Assembly (NCBI RefSeq): GCF_016481285.1
Contig: NZ_JAENBP010000011.1
Location: 1-40,589 of the forward strand
Length of the DNA stretch: 40,589 nucleotides
Direction of reading: 5' to 3'
Source: Streptococcus zalophi
GTDB lineage: Bacteria; Bacillota; Bacilli; Lactobacillales; Streptococcaceae
The notes under the pieces are model-generated. The model was not told where the DNA came from, made no database searches, and saw only the letters and a list, made by a program, of their open reading frames with translations. Position numbers and translations under genes: made by a program. Below, piece after piece: positions 26,471 to 34,252 of this stretch. Every line of letters begins with the position of its first letter. Position 1 is the stretch's first letter.

Positions 26471-26524
26471 TTGGTATAGACTAATTCTTAATCTTATTAT
26501 ATGGTATATACCAATTTTTGTCAA
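26471..26524 (-). promoter_or_regulatory. nagB promoter with two NagR/YvoA-like operators
   Basis: TTGACA (26524-26519), a 17-bp spacer and TATAAT (26501-26496) form a consensus promoter. The spacer contains the perfect palindrome TGGTATATACCA (26502-26513), and TTGGTATAGACTAA (26471-26484) lies in the leader past the predicted +1 (26489). Both resemble sites of GntR-family NagR/YvoA/DasR regulators. Confidence 0.85.
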
Positions 26525-26540
26525 TATTTTCATTAAAAAG

Positions 26541-26549
26541 TGTTATAAT
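26541..26549 (+). promoter_or_regulatory. Extended -10 promoter of queA
   Basis: TGTTATAAT (26541-26549) gives a predicted +1 near 26556 and a leader of about 25 nt. It is back to back with the nagB promoter, and the two upstream regions overlap, so the NagR-like operator could touch both. Confidence 0.7.
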
Positions 26550-26580
26550 GAAAGAGATATTTTACCAAAGGAGAGACACG

Positions 26581-27609
26581 TTGAATACTAAGGATTTTGA
26601 TTTTGATTTACCTGAGGAGCTCATTGCCCAAACACCACTAGAAAAAAGAGATGCATCAAAACTACTCATTATTGATAAAACAACAAAAATGTTTGTTGAC
26701 ACCCATTTTGATCATATCATTGATGAATTAAACCCCGGTGATGCTCTTGTTATGAATAATACTCGCGTATTGCCCGCCAGACTTTACGGTCAAAAAGAAA
26801 AAACAAATGGTCACGTTGAACTATTACTCTTAAAAAATCAAGAAGGTGATGCTTGGGAAGTATTAGCAAAACCAGCCAAACGATTAAAAGTGGGATCTGT
26901 TATTATCTTTGGTGATGGTCGTCTAAAAGCCACTGTCACTAAAGAATTAGAACATGGTGGCAGAATTGTTGTATTCTCTTATGAAGGCATTTTTCTTGAA
27001 GTTTTAGAGAGTCTTGGTGAGATGCCTCTTCCCCCATACATCCATGAAAAACTTGAAGATAAAGAACGCTACCAAACAGTATATGCTAAAGAAAATGGCT
27101 CAGCAGCTGCTCCTACTGCTGGTTTACATTTCACTAAAGAACTCTTAGAAAAAATCGAGAAAAAAGGCGTTAAATTAGTTTATCTAACGCTTCATGTTGG
27201 TCTTGGTACTTTTAGGCCTGTAGCAGTTGATAATATTGAAGAACATGATATGCACTCAGAGTTTTACCATTTTTCTGAGGAAGCTGCAAACACGCTAAAT
27301 GAGGTTAAAGCATCTGGTCATCGAGTTATTGCGGTCGGGACAACTTCTATTCGCACACTTGAAACAATTGGCAATAAGTTTAATGGTCAGCTAAAGGCTG
27401 ACTCTGGCTGGACTAATATTTTTATTAAACCTGGTTATGAATTTAAGATTGTTGATGCTTTTTCAACCAATTTTCACTTACCAAAATCAACATTAGTCAT
27501 GCTAGTTTCTGCTTTTGCTGGTAGAGAATTTGTGCTTTCTGCTTATCAGCATGCCATAGACGAAAACTATCGTTTCTTTAGTTTTGGTGATGCTATGTTT
27601 ATCAAATAA
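26581..27609 (+). CDS. queA: S-adenosylmethionine:tRNA ribosyltransferase-isomerase
   Basis: QueA transfers and rearranges the ribosyl part of SAM onto preQ1-modified tRNA to make epoxyqueuosine at wobble position 34. The protein has 342 residues. The N-terminus [24 protein letters not shown] agrees with the family, and its first codon is TTG at 26581, eight bases after AAGGAGAG. A longer frame from 26518 overlaps the promoter and is rejected. Conserved segments are [38 protein letters not shown] and the late [17 protein letters not shown]. No other queuosine gene is in the window; salvage of preQ1 is therefore possible but not shown. Confidence 0.96.
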   Translation: MNTKDFDFDLPEELIAQTPLEKRDASKLLIIDKTTKMFVDTHFDHIIDELNPGDALVMNNTRVLPARLYGQKEKTNGHVELLLLKNQEGDAWEVLAKPAKRLKVGSVIIFGDGRLKATVTKELEHGGRIVVFSYEGIFLEVLESLGEMPLPPYIHEKLEDKERYQTVYAKENGSAAAPTAGLHFTKELLEKIEKKGVKLVYLTLHVGLGTFRPVAVDNIEEHDMHSEFYHFSEEAANTLNEVKASGHRVIAVGTTSIRTLETIGNKFNGQLKADSGWTNIFIKPGYEFKIVDAFSTNFHLPKSTLVMLVSAFAGREFVLSAYQHAIDENYRFFSFGDAMFIK

Positions 27610-27612
27610 ACT

Positions 27613-27657
27613 AAAAAAGCACCTCAATAGTTAGCATGATACCTAACAATTGGGGTG
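27613..27657 (-). terminator. Terminator of sodA (minus strand)
   Basis: A 15-position stem (27657-27643 with 27634-27620, one mismatch and one G-U pair) is followed by CTTTTTT on the minus strand. It lies just beyond the queA stop, past the queA terminator. Confidence 0.8.
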
Positions 27658-27667
27658 TATACTTCTT

Positions 27668-27690
27668 GATATCCTATGGATATCTTTTTT
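27668..27690 (+). terminator. Terminator of queA (plus strand)
   Basis: GATATCC, loop TAT, GGATATC and six T lie on the plus strand, 6 bp before the sodA stop. Confidence 0.82.
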
Positions 27691-27696
27691 AATGTT

Positions 27697-28305
27697 TTAT
27701 GCTTTAGCGGCTTCGTAAAGTTCATTAACTTTATCCCAGTTAATCACTTCAAAGAATGCTTTGATATAATTTGGACGAACATTACGGTAGTTTAGGTAGT
27801 AAGCATGTTCCCAAACGTCTAACCCTAAAATTGGTTTAAGACCATTTGAAATTGGATTATCTTGGTTTGCTGTTGAAGTAATTTCTAATTGTCCTTCTTT
27901 GTTAACAACTAACCAAGCCCAGCCTGAACCAAAACGGGTTGCTGCTGCTTTTGAAAATTCTTCTTTGAAGGCATCAAATGAGCCAAACGTTTTTTCAATA
28001 TCTTCTTTAAGTGCTTTAGACACTTCTGTTTTTTCAGGTGTCATTAATTCCCAAAAGAGGGCATGGTTGATATGGCCACCACCATTGTTTATCAAAGCTT
28101 GACGAATGTCTTCTGGAATAGTAGTGACATCGCTTAGTAGACTTTCTAAATCTTCACCAATTTCAGGGTGTTTTTCTAAAGCTGCATTGGCATTAGCAAT
28201 ATAAGCTGCGTGATGCTTATCATGATGAAGCGTCATTGTTTCAGCATCAATATGAGGCTCAAGAGCATCATAAGCATAAGGAAGTTCTGGTAATAGAATT
28301 GTCAT
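27697..28305 (-). CDS. sodA: Manganese-type superoxide dismutase
   Basis: SodA converts superoxide to hydrogen peroxide and oxygen in the cytoplasm. The protein has 202 residues. The metal ligands are H27 (MTLHHDKHH), H81 ([10 protein letters not shown]), D163 and H167 (LDVWEHAYY). Gly77 and the Gln in TANQDNP fit the Mn-type or cambialistic streptococcal enzymes. It has a promoter (TTGATA, 17 bp, TATGAT) that overlaps the end of holA, a GAAGGA site and its own terminator, so it is probably transcribed alone. There is no signal peptide. Confidence 0.97.
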   Translation of the reverse strand: MTILLPELPYAYDALEPHIDAETMTLHHDKHHAAYIANANAALEKHPEIGEDLESLLSDVTTIPEDIRQALINNGGGHINHALFWELMTPEKTEVSKALKEDIEKTFGSFDAFKEEFSKAAATRFGSGWAWLVVNKEGQLEITSTANQDNPISNGLKPILGLDVWEHAYYLNYRNVRPNYIKAFFEVINWDKVNELYEAAKA

Positions 28306-28337
28306 TTTGATTTCCTTCTTTCTTAAAAACTACCTTA

Positions 28338-28366
28338 ATCATACCTAAAATAAAGAGCGTTATCAA
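28338..28366 (-). promoter_or_regulatory. Promoter of sodA
   Basis: TTGATA (28366-28361), 17 bp and TATGAT (28343-28338) lie on the minus strand. The -35 box overlaps the holA stop codon. Confidence 0.8.
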
Positions 28367-29409
28367 CTAATCTGCTTATCAAGGTTGGTAATCTTTAAAA
28401 GTGCTAAATCAAAAAGATAATCTTTTTCGTATTGACCAGATTTTATTTGATAATCTGTGTCAATCAGATAGTAAAGAGCTTGTTTTAAATAATCAACTGA
28501 CAAAGTTCTTGTATCTCTAAGAGCATATTTTACCTGATAAGGATTAACACGTCGACCTAGGTATCCTGATAATTCTTCACTAATATGTCTTTCATCAAGA
28601 CCTTCATTTGCAAGCAATTTTACTTGAAGCATGGTTCTAAACTGGCTAATCATAATGGCAAGTAGTTTTACTTCATCTTCTCTTTGTAAGATTAAATCGT
28701 GGACTAGGAATCTAGCTTCATCAATTTGTTTTTTAATGATAAACTGTGTTAAATCAAAAATATTATCTTTTAACGTTTTAGGTAAAGCCTCAACAATATC
28801 TTGGTGACTAATACGACCATTGGTTTGATAGGATTGTAGAAATAAAAGATTTTTCATCATGTCATCAAATTGAAAGTTTGACCTTACGACTAACTCTTCA
28901 AAAACGCCTGCCTCAAAAATTAAGCCAATTTGATGAGCATATTTTTGAAAATAGGTCTTGAATTCTCTTTCTTTTAAGAACGTTGCTTCAAAAATGGTAG
29001 CATCTCTTTTTAAAAGTTTCACCACGCGCTTTTTACTATCTAGCTTACCAGGAGCTAGAATAATTAGTTTAGTGGCTTCAATGGGATTTTCAAGATAGTT
29101 TTCAAATTGTTTATATGCTTTTGTGTCAAGATAAGATTTTTTTTTGGTAGTGATATCTAAAAAATAATCGAAAATAACAATTTTATCTTCAGCAAAAAAA
29201 GGCAAACTTTCAAGCTCCATTTGTGCGTCTTGATAGTTGGCAGTTGATATATCAAAATAAGAAATACCCAAATCATTAGCATGGTAATCTAGTTGATCAA
29301 ACAAAAGCTGTTTCATCTGAGCATATTGCCCTTGGTCTTCACCTGTTAACACAGTTATTGGCGCTAGATTAGTTTTTGTTAATTGTGCGATTTTTTCTAT
29401 AGCTATCAT
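28363..29409 (-). CDS. holA: DNA polymerase III delta subunit
   Basis: HolA is the clamp-loader subunit that opens the DnaN sliding clamp at primed sites. The protein has 348 residues, the usual size. It has the delta-type N-terminal domain (ITVLTGEDQGQYAQMKQLL; FDISTANYQDAQMELESLPFFAEDKIVIFD) and a C-terminal helical collar (LLAIMISQFRTMLQVKLLANEG; YQVKYALRDTRTLS; LLIDTDYQIKSGQ-like as YLIDTDYQIKSG). The only plausible start is the ATG at 29409. No Shine-Dalgarno sequence precedes it, and a TATAAT box ends six bases upstream, so the message is predicted to be leaderless. Confidence 0.95.
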   Translation of the reverse strand: MIAIEKIAQLTKTNLAPITVLTGEDQGQYAQMKQLLFDQLDYHANDLGISYFDISTANYQDAQMELESLPFFAEDKIVIFDYFLDITTKKKSYLDTKAYKQFENYLENPIEATKLIILAPGKLDSKKRVVKLLKRDATIFEATFLKEREFKTYFQKYAHQIGLIFEAGVFEELVVRSNFQFDDMMKNLLFLQSYQTNGRISHQDIVEALPKTLKDNIFDLTQFIIKKQIDEARFLVHDLILQREDEVKLLAIMISQFRTMLQVKLLANEGLDERHISEELSGYLGRRVNPYQVKYALRDTRTLSVDYLKQALYYLIDTDYQIKSGQYEKDYLFDLALLKITNLDKQIS

Positions 29410-29415
29410 GTCTTT

Positions 29416-29424
29416 ATTATACCA
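29416..29424 (-). promoter_or_regulatory. Extended -10 promoter of holA, predicted leaderless
   Basis: The minus strand reads TGGTATAAT (29424-29416), then AAAGAC and the ATG. The predicted +1 is 29409, the A of the start codon. There is no clear -35. Confidence 0.7.
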
Positions 29425-29450
29425 AAAAATAAGATGATTTTATCTATTCA

Positions 29451-29486
29451 GAAAAAATAAAAAGTATCAGAAAAATCTAATACTTT
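29451..29486 (-). terminator. Terminator of the unknown lipoprotein gene
   Basis: AAAGTATTAG and CTGATACTTT form a 10-bp stem (one G-U pair) with a T-rich loop, followed by TTATTTTTT on the minus strand. Confidence 0.8.
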
Positions 29487-29514
29487 AAAAAATATTTTTA
29501 CAATAAAACAATTT

Positions 29515-30090
29515 TTAGGGTTCTAACAATTCGACACTTGATAAAATATCATCTAATTCTGGTCTTTCCTCTTCAAAATCTGAAGGAAGAGTTGTCATTA
29601 AAACAAAGGCAACAAGATCAGGATTATCATCAAATGTAATCATATTAAAGAAATAAATAAATTTTGTTGATTCGTCTTTTTTAACACCACTATAAACCAC
29701 TTGAGAAATGCTGATATCTTCACGTTTATCTAAAACTGTTAATGGTTCTACTTCTATGAATTCATTACGCTTACCTTTTAAATCATCAATATGGAAATTT
29801 AAGAGTTTCTCAGCACTATTTAAATCATCATTAAAATCACTTAAATGATAAACCATGACCCCCATATAGCTTGAATCATGCCACAACTGCAAATCAAAAG
29901 GACCCTCTTCATCATCGACTTGCCACTTTTTATCTGTCATAAATTGAACATCATTACCAAAAGTGGTATGGGTGCTTTTTGATTCGCTCGCTAAGATACT
30001 TTTAACATCTTTTTGACTTGAACAAGCTATTAACAGAAAGCAAGAAACGATTAATAAAAGACTCCAAAGAATACTCTTCTTTTTAAACAT
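29515..30090 (-). CDS. Unknown lipoprotein
   Basis: The 191-residue precursor has a basic N-terminus, a hydrophobic core and a lipobox LIAC (Cys23), so it should be lipidated and held on the outer face of the membrane. The mature part is acidic with several aromatic beta-like segments (FDLQLWHDSSYMGVMVYHLSD; FIYFFNMITFDD), about 168 residues long. I do not recognise a family. It is transcribed alone from a good promoter (TTGAAA, 17 bp, TATATT) and has an AAAGGG site. It is divergent from the unknown membrane protein at 30339. Confidence 0.85.
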   Translation of the reverse strand: MFKKKSILWSLLLIVSCFLLIACSSQKDVKSILASESKSTHTTFGNDVQFMTDKKWQVDDEEGPFDLQLWHDSSYMGVMVYHLSDFNDDLNSAEKLLNFHIDDLKGKRNEFIEVEPLTVLDKREDISISQVVYSGVKKDESTKFIYFFNMITFDDNPDLVAFVLMTTLPSDFEEERPELDDILSSVELLEP

Positions 30091-30122
30091 AAAAAATCCC
30101 TTTCAAAGTTATTATCACTATC

Positions 30123-30151
30123 AATATAACATAATTGATAACTCTTTTCAA
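30123..30151 (-). promoter_or_regulatory. Promoter of the unknown lipoprotein gene
   Basis: TTGAAA (30151-30146), 17 bp and TATATT (30128-30123) lie on the minus strand, with TG one base before the -10. Confidence 0.78.
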
Positions 30152-30260
30152 TTAATATAACGTTCTAAATAGCTAAGAACAATGATCTTCTCTCACATCA
30201 ACATTAACTTGTTATCAAATTTTTCATAACAACATTCCCAATTTTTACAAGGTTCTTAAT

Positions 30261-30310
30261 AGAATAAGTGTTTAGAAAAGCTTTTCTTAAGAAACACTTT
30301 ATTCTATAAT
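30261..30310 (+). promoter_or_regulatory. Promoter of the unknown membrane gene, overlapped by a 45-bp inverted repeat
   Basis: The -10 box TATAAT is at 30305-30310. Just upstream, 30261-30305 is an imperfect inverted repeat centred on AAGCTT: the left arm AGAATAAGTGTTT and right arm AAACACTTTATTCT match apart from one base, and the inner AGAAAAGCTTTTCT is perfect. It is upstream of the predicted +1, so it should act as DNA, as a possible operator. Confidence 0.55.
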
Positions 30311-30338
30311 AAAAATATCATTAAAAAGGAGATGTCTC

Positions 30339-31166
30339 ATGGAAATTATCAAGGACAAAAAAACGATTATCATTTCTGCTATCCTGTTACTCTTAGCTAT
30401 TTTACTCTTTACCAGGGTAGGCTCGTCTCATCAGATACAAGATCTCAATCAAAAAACCATTGCGTCATTAGATGACAAGAAAGAAAAGGTCATGCTACTA
30501 GCTGCAACATCAACTGCAGCATCAACCGCTATCACGCTAATTCCAGGTGATGTTGGTATGCCCCTTGCTGAGAATTTGGCAGATGTCAGTGACTACTTGC
30601 TTGTGGTTATTGGTGCCATCTGGTTACAAAAGTATTTGATCGCTATTGCTGGCATGGTCTCTTTTAAGCTCTTTTTACCAGTCGCCTGTCTAGGAGTAAT
30701 TGCTTATCTCTTCACGCATAAAAAGATTTTCCTAGAGTTAACCTATAAACTAGCTTTATTTGGTCTCTTACTCTTTGCGATTGTTCCAGCTAGTGTAGCT
30801 GTTTCAAATCACATTGAAACAACCTTTCAAGCATCCATTCAACAAACTATTGAACAAACACAGAAAGAAAACGAAAAAATTGACAAGGAGCTTGAAAAAG
30901 GTAAAGACAGTAACTGGCTTTCAGGTATTGTAGATACAGTTACAGGTGAAACTTCCAAAGTCATCAATAACATGGAAAATAGCCTTAGTAATATGATTGA
31001 TGCCGTAGCTGTTTTCATCGTCACCACCTGTGTTATTCCTGTACTCGTCTTAATGTCCTTTATCTGGTTCATAAACCTTATCTTTGGCTTATCATTAAAT
31101 ACAGACATCAGGCAATTTAGCTTTATCGGCAAAAAGATTAGAAATCGTCGGAAAGTAAGTAGCTAG
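30339..31166 (+). CDS. Unknown membrane protein with a coiled-coil-like extracellular segment
   Basis: I do not recognise this 275-residue protein. Hydrophobic helices are visible near residues 9-26, 83-120 (two closely spaced), 132-155 and 222-252. A charged segment between them (about 165-195, QQTIEQTQKENEKIDKELEK) looks helical or coiled-coil. The N-terminal helix is followed by a Thr/Ala-rich stretch (LLAATSTAASTAITLIPGD). A strong AAAGGAG site precedes the ATG. It is a single-gene unit with its own terminator. There are no catalytic motifs to suggest a function. Confidence 0.83.
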   Translation: MEIIKDKKTIIISAILLLLAILLFTRVGSSHQIQDLNQKTIASLDDKKEKVMLLAATSTAASTAITLIPGDVGMPLAENLADVSDYLLVVIGAIWLQKYLIAIAGMVSFKLFLPVACLGVIAYLFTHKKIFLELTYKLALFGLLLFAIVPASVAVSNHIETTFQASIQQTIEQTQKENEKIDKELEKGKDSNWLSGIVDTVTGETSKVINNMENSLSNMIDAVAVFIVTTCVIPVLVLMSFIWFINLIFGLSLNTDIRQFSFIGKKIRNRRKVSS

Positions 31167-31174
31167 TCATAACA

Positions 31175-31201
31175 AAAAAGTTGGGGTAACCCCAACTTTT
31201 T
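31175..31201 (+). terminator. Terminator after the unknown membrane gene
   Basis: AAAAAGTTGGGG, a TAA loop and CCCCAACTTTTT form a symmetrical stem, so it can act in both directions. It lies just past the plus-strand stop and about 145 bp past the end of comEC on the other strand. Confidence 0.85.
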
Positions 31202-31347
31202 GTTTTTGAGACAGTAAAAAATGATTTTTTCTACTGATTCAAGTTCAACAATCAATATTTCATACTTATCAGCTAAGTTTCTATACTTTTTCGGATAAAT
31301 ATCTTAGTCTTGGTGGATTAAAGCATTATTTGAAACTAGCTTAGATA

Positions 31348-33579
31348 TCATCTCACCGTTTCAACTGTCCATTGGTTAATCCCTTTAAAACGAATGGCGC
31401 CATTAGTATCTGTTCTAAGCACACTAATCTTTTCTTCTTTAAAACGTTCTAGTGTTTCTTGATTGGGATGATGGTAGCGATTGTTGGCACCTGCTGATAC
31501 AAGAGCTAAGGATGGTGAAATAGCTTTTAAAAAAGCTGGGTCTGAACTGCCTGAACTGCCATGATGCCCAGCTTTTAAGACATCAACTTTTAATTCAGGG
31601 TAGTGTTTTAAGAGGTCTTCTTCTCCTTCTTTTTCCAAATCACCAGTGAATAGAAAGCTTTTGTCCAATAATTTGCCATATAAAACGATGGAATCATTGT
31701 TTTTCCCATCACCCAGCTGATGAGGATATAGAACTTTGAGCTGACTGTTCATGATTGGTAAGGTGTCTCCTGCTTTTATAACACGAACACTAACACCCAT
31801 CGCTTTCAACCGATTAACAAATTGAGGATTAGTCAGACTCCCCTCACTAACTAGCACTTCACCAATCGTAAAATACTTGGCAATCACCTCCATATCACCA
31901 ATATGATCTGTGTCGGTATGGGTTAGAACCAGCTGGTCAATGTTAGTCACCCCTCTATTTTTCAGATAAGGAATCAGAGTTCTTTCAGCATTTGACACAC
32001 TGTATTTTTTCTGCCAAGCTTCTTTAGGTGCAAAATCAAGTCTACCACCGACATCTATCAGCATCGTTTTTCCTGTCATATCCCTGATAAACAGACTATC
32101 TCCTTGACCAATATCTACCACGGTTACCTCATTTTCAAAGGGATGCTTGATGCTAATAAAAACAAGAGCTAGTCCTAAAACCAGCCAGACAACCACTATT
32201 TTCTTGTGCCGATAATCATATAAAAACAATAAACCTAGCAGTAGTAACATCAGCTGGACCAAATTGGGGCTACCAAAAATCAAGGGTTGACCTAAAATCT
32301 GACTGAGACTTGTAATCATCCTTTCTAACAAAATAAAGAATGGATTAAAGAAAGAAAGCGACAGCACGGGTTGCAATAAAAAAGCAATCGATAAGAGAGG
32401 CAATAAAAACACATCAAATAAAAGAGCAAAACCGGCTGTTAGGATAATCGAAAAAGGTTGAAAACCAGAAAAAAACCAGATTAAAAGTGGAAGAATTCCT
32501 AGTGAAATACTTAAACTCTTAAACACCCTTTGTTGAAAAGGATTTTTGCCTTCAATATTAATCGCACCAATAATAAAGGCAAAGGAAAAACTGAGGACTC
32601 CGCCAGTGGTTTGTAGAAAAAAGGGCATTATAATCATGCTTATCATAAGGGTGGTGGCGAAATTATCTAGTCCTTTAATTTGCCATTTTGATAGTAGGGC
32701 TTGAATCAGGCTACGAATGACCGAGATTGAAAAACCGGTTAGACCAGCATAGATGAAAGAGAAAAAAACTTGGAGAACGATAACATGTTCCTGACAAATC
32801 CCAATTCTTAGGAAAAATTTTCTAAAGTAGCGAAGAAAAAAACCAACCTGCATACCTGATAAGGCAAACAAATGAATAATCCCCAGACTACTGTATAAAT
32901 TCGTCATTTCAGCAAATTCCTTGTCGAGATAGCCAAACAAAAGCCCCGTCATATAATGCTTCATCGGGGCAGGAAAGTTGGTCTGAATCATAACAATAGC
33001 ACGTCGCCTCAGCATGGCGAGATAAGCCAAAGGATCACTCGCTGGTGTCGTTTCAATCGCTTTTATCTCTTTGATATGAAGCGTTTGATAAATGCCTTTT
33101 GTCTTCAAATAGTGTTGGTAGTTAAATCCTTTAAAATTACGCTGAGGAGTGGCTTTTTGCATCACTCCTTCTACTTTTAAGAGAAGATTTTGTGTGTTCT
33201 CAGCAAAAAAAGCTTTCTCTTTTTGACTTTTCAACTGATAGAAGACTTGATAGCTGTGTCCATCAAAACGACCTGTGAAACTTAGTTGATCGCCATTAAT
33301 GACAAGACTATCAGTCAGCATCTGAACCTCTGTCACTTCTCTTAATGCTTCTTTAGACTGAAACTCACTTTGTTGTTTTATGAACAGAAAAAAACAACAG
33401 AAGAGACTCAAAAAAAGACCTGTTTGATAAATCGTTTGTCGATTGTGTTGTTTAACAAGAAGAAAAAGGCTTAGTAAAAACCATGCCAAAAGAAGATAAG
33501 AAAAGTAAAATACATTAAAATAAAGGAGAACGAGTAAAAAAGCCAAATAAATCGGTTTAAGAGGAAACCACTTAATCAA
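31348..33579 (-). CDS. comEC: Competence DNA channel protein ComEC
   Basis: ComEC forms the membrane channel that carries single-stranded DNA into the cell in transformation. The protein has 743 residues. N-terminal helices come first, then a soluble OB-fold-like segment (about residues 75-190), the competence domain with many helices (YMTGLLFGYLDKEF; LFALSGMQVGFFLRYFRKF, to about residue 480) and a C-terminal metallo-beta-lactamase-like domain (VVDIGQGDSLFI; LTHTDTDHIGDM; KAGHHGSSGSSDP). Metal ligands in HTDTDH are intact, consistent with a nuclease role proposed for this domain. The start is TTG and overlaps the end of comEA by 8 bp. Confidence 0.96.
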   Translation of the reverse strand: MIKWFPLKPIYLAFLLVLLYFNVFYFSYLLLAWFLLSLFLLVKQHNRQTIYQTGLFLSLFCCFFLFIKQQSEFQSKEALREVTEVQMLTDSLVINGDQLSFTGRFDGHSYQVFYQLKSQKEKAFFAENTQNLLLKVEGVMQKATPQRNFKGFNYQHYLKTKGIYQTLHIKEIKAIETTPASDPLAYLAMLRRRAIVMIQTNFPAPMKHYMTGLLFGYLDKEFAEMTNLYSSLGIIHLFALSGMQVGFFLRYFRKFFLRIGICQEHVIVLQVFFSFIYAGLTGFSISVIRSLIQALLSKWQIKGLDNFATTLMISMIIMPFFLQTTGGVLSFSFAFIIGAINIEGKNPFQQRVFKSLSISLGILPLLIWFFSGFQPFSIILTAGFALLFDVFLLPLLSIAFLLQPVLSLSFFNPFFILLERMITSLSQILGQPLIFGSPNLVQLMLLLLGLLFLYDYRHKKIVVVWLVLGLALVFISIKHPFENEVTVVDIGQGDSLFIRDMTGKTMLIDVGGRLDFAPKEAWQKKYSVSNAERTLIPYLKNRGVTNIDQLVLTHTDTDHIGDMEVIAKYFTIGEVLVSEGSLTNPQFVNRLKAMGVSVRVIKAGDTLPIMNSQLKVLYPHQLGDGKNNDSIVLYGKLLDKSFLFTGDLEKEGEEDLLKHYPELKVDVLKAGHHGSSGSSDPAFLKAISPSLALVSAGANNRYHHPNQETLERFKEEKISVLRTDTNGAIRFKGINQWTVETVR

Positions 33580-34192
33580 AACGCACCTCTTCTTTTAATT
33601 GATTAACCATTTTTTCACCTATTCCACTGACATTTTTCAAGTCATCAAGGGAACTAAAAGAACCATTTGCTTCACGGTAATCAAGGATATCTTGCGCTCT
33701 TTTTTGACCGATACCTGAAAGACTTTGCAACTCCTCCAAACTAGCCGTATTAAGGTTAACTTTTCCATTTTCTTTTGACTTACTTTCTGGTGTGATGACA
33801 CTGATATCTTCACCCTGACTAGCAACATAAACCACTTGTTCATCCGTTAATTTTTCAGCAAGATTGATTGATTTTTTATCGGCAGTTTCTAAAAAACCAC
33901 CTGCCTTGTTGATTAAATCATTGATACGACTACCACTAGGCATTTGATAGACACCTTCTTTAAGGACTGCACCTTTTAAATCGATGGTCACTTCTTGAGG
34001 GGGATTTTCTGTCACACTTGTTTGGGTTGTAGTTGTCTCTTCTATTTGTGACGTTTCCAAAATATCTACTTGTGTCGTTTCTTTTTCAGGCATCATCATA
34101 GGGATAATCACACTGAGTGCTAAAACCACAATAATAGCTACTAAAACTGCCACTATTTTATTTTCTTTAAGTTTTTCAATCATTGTTTCCAT
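33572..34192 (-). CDS. comEA: Competence DNA receptor ComEA
   Basis: ComEA binds incoming double-stranded DNA at the outer membrane face and feeds ComEC. The 206-residue protein has one N-terminal membrane helix (about residues 12-32) and a Thr-rich linker (about 38-62). An SLBB domain follows (VTIDLKGAVLKEGVYQMPSGSRINDLI), then two helix-hairpin-helix motifs at the C-terminus (VNLNTASLEELQSLSGIGQKRA; NVSGIGEKMVNQLKEE). GAGGTGAT before the ATG at 34192 is a good ribosome site; an ATG three codons later is possible. A perfect CIN-box lies 20 bases upstream, so SigX should switch on the comEA-comEC operon in competence. Confidence 0.96.
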   Translation of the reverse strand: METMIEKLKENKIVAVLVAIIVVLALSVIIPMMMPEKETTQVDILETSQIEETTTTQTSVTENPPQEVTIDLKGAVLKEGVYQMPSGSRINDLINKAGGFLETADKKSINLAEKLTDEQVVYVASQGEDISVITPESKSKENGKVNLNTASLEELQSLSGIGQKRAQDILDYREANGSFSSLDDLKNVSGIGEKMVNQLKEEVRFD

Positions 34193-34211
34193 ACATCACC
34201 TCTTATCTCAT

Positions 34212-34219
34212 TATTCGTA
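34212..34219 (-). promoter_or_regulatory. CIN-box (SigX promoter) of comEA-comEC
   Basis: The minus strand reads TACGAATA, a perfect match to the streptococcal ComX/SigX box, 20 bp upstream of the comEA ATG and beside the plsC terminator. Confidence 0.88.
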
Positions 34220-34221
34220 AA

Positions 34222-34252
34222 TAAAAAAGCTTTCCTGCTAAGGAAAAGCTTT
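34222..34252 (-). terminator. Terminator of plsC
   Basis: An AAAGCTTTTCC arm pairs with GGAAAGCTTT, with T residues following on the minus strand. Its outer bases overlap the plsC stop codon. Confidence 0.8.

Noticed and set aside
26459..26533. Longer nagB frame
   Set aside because: It would translate the promoter and operator; AGGAGG sits before the ATG at 26458.
28344..28366. cre-like sequence in the sodA promoter
   Set aside because: Only the centre matches the consensus; the right half is poor.
31207..31347. Possible small RNA or second terminator between the unknown membrane gene and comEC
   Set aside because: There is an A/T-rich hairpin (about 31213-31238) but no promoter and no strong stem, so I do not call it.
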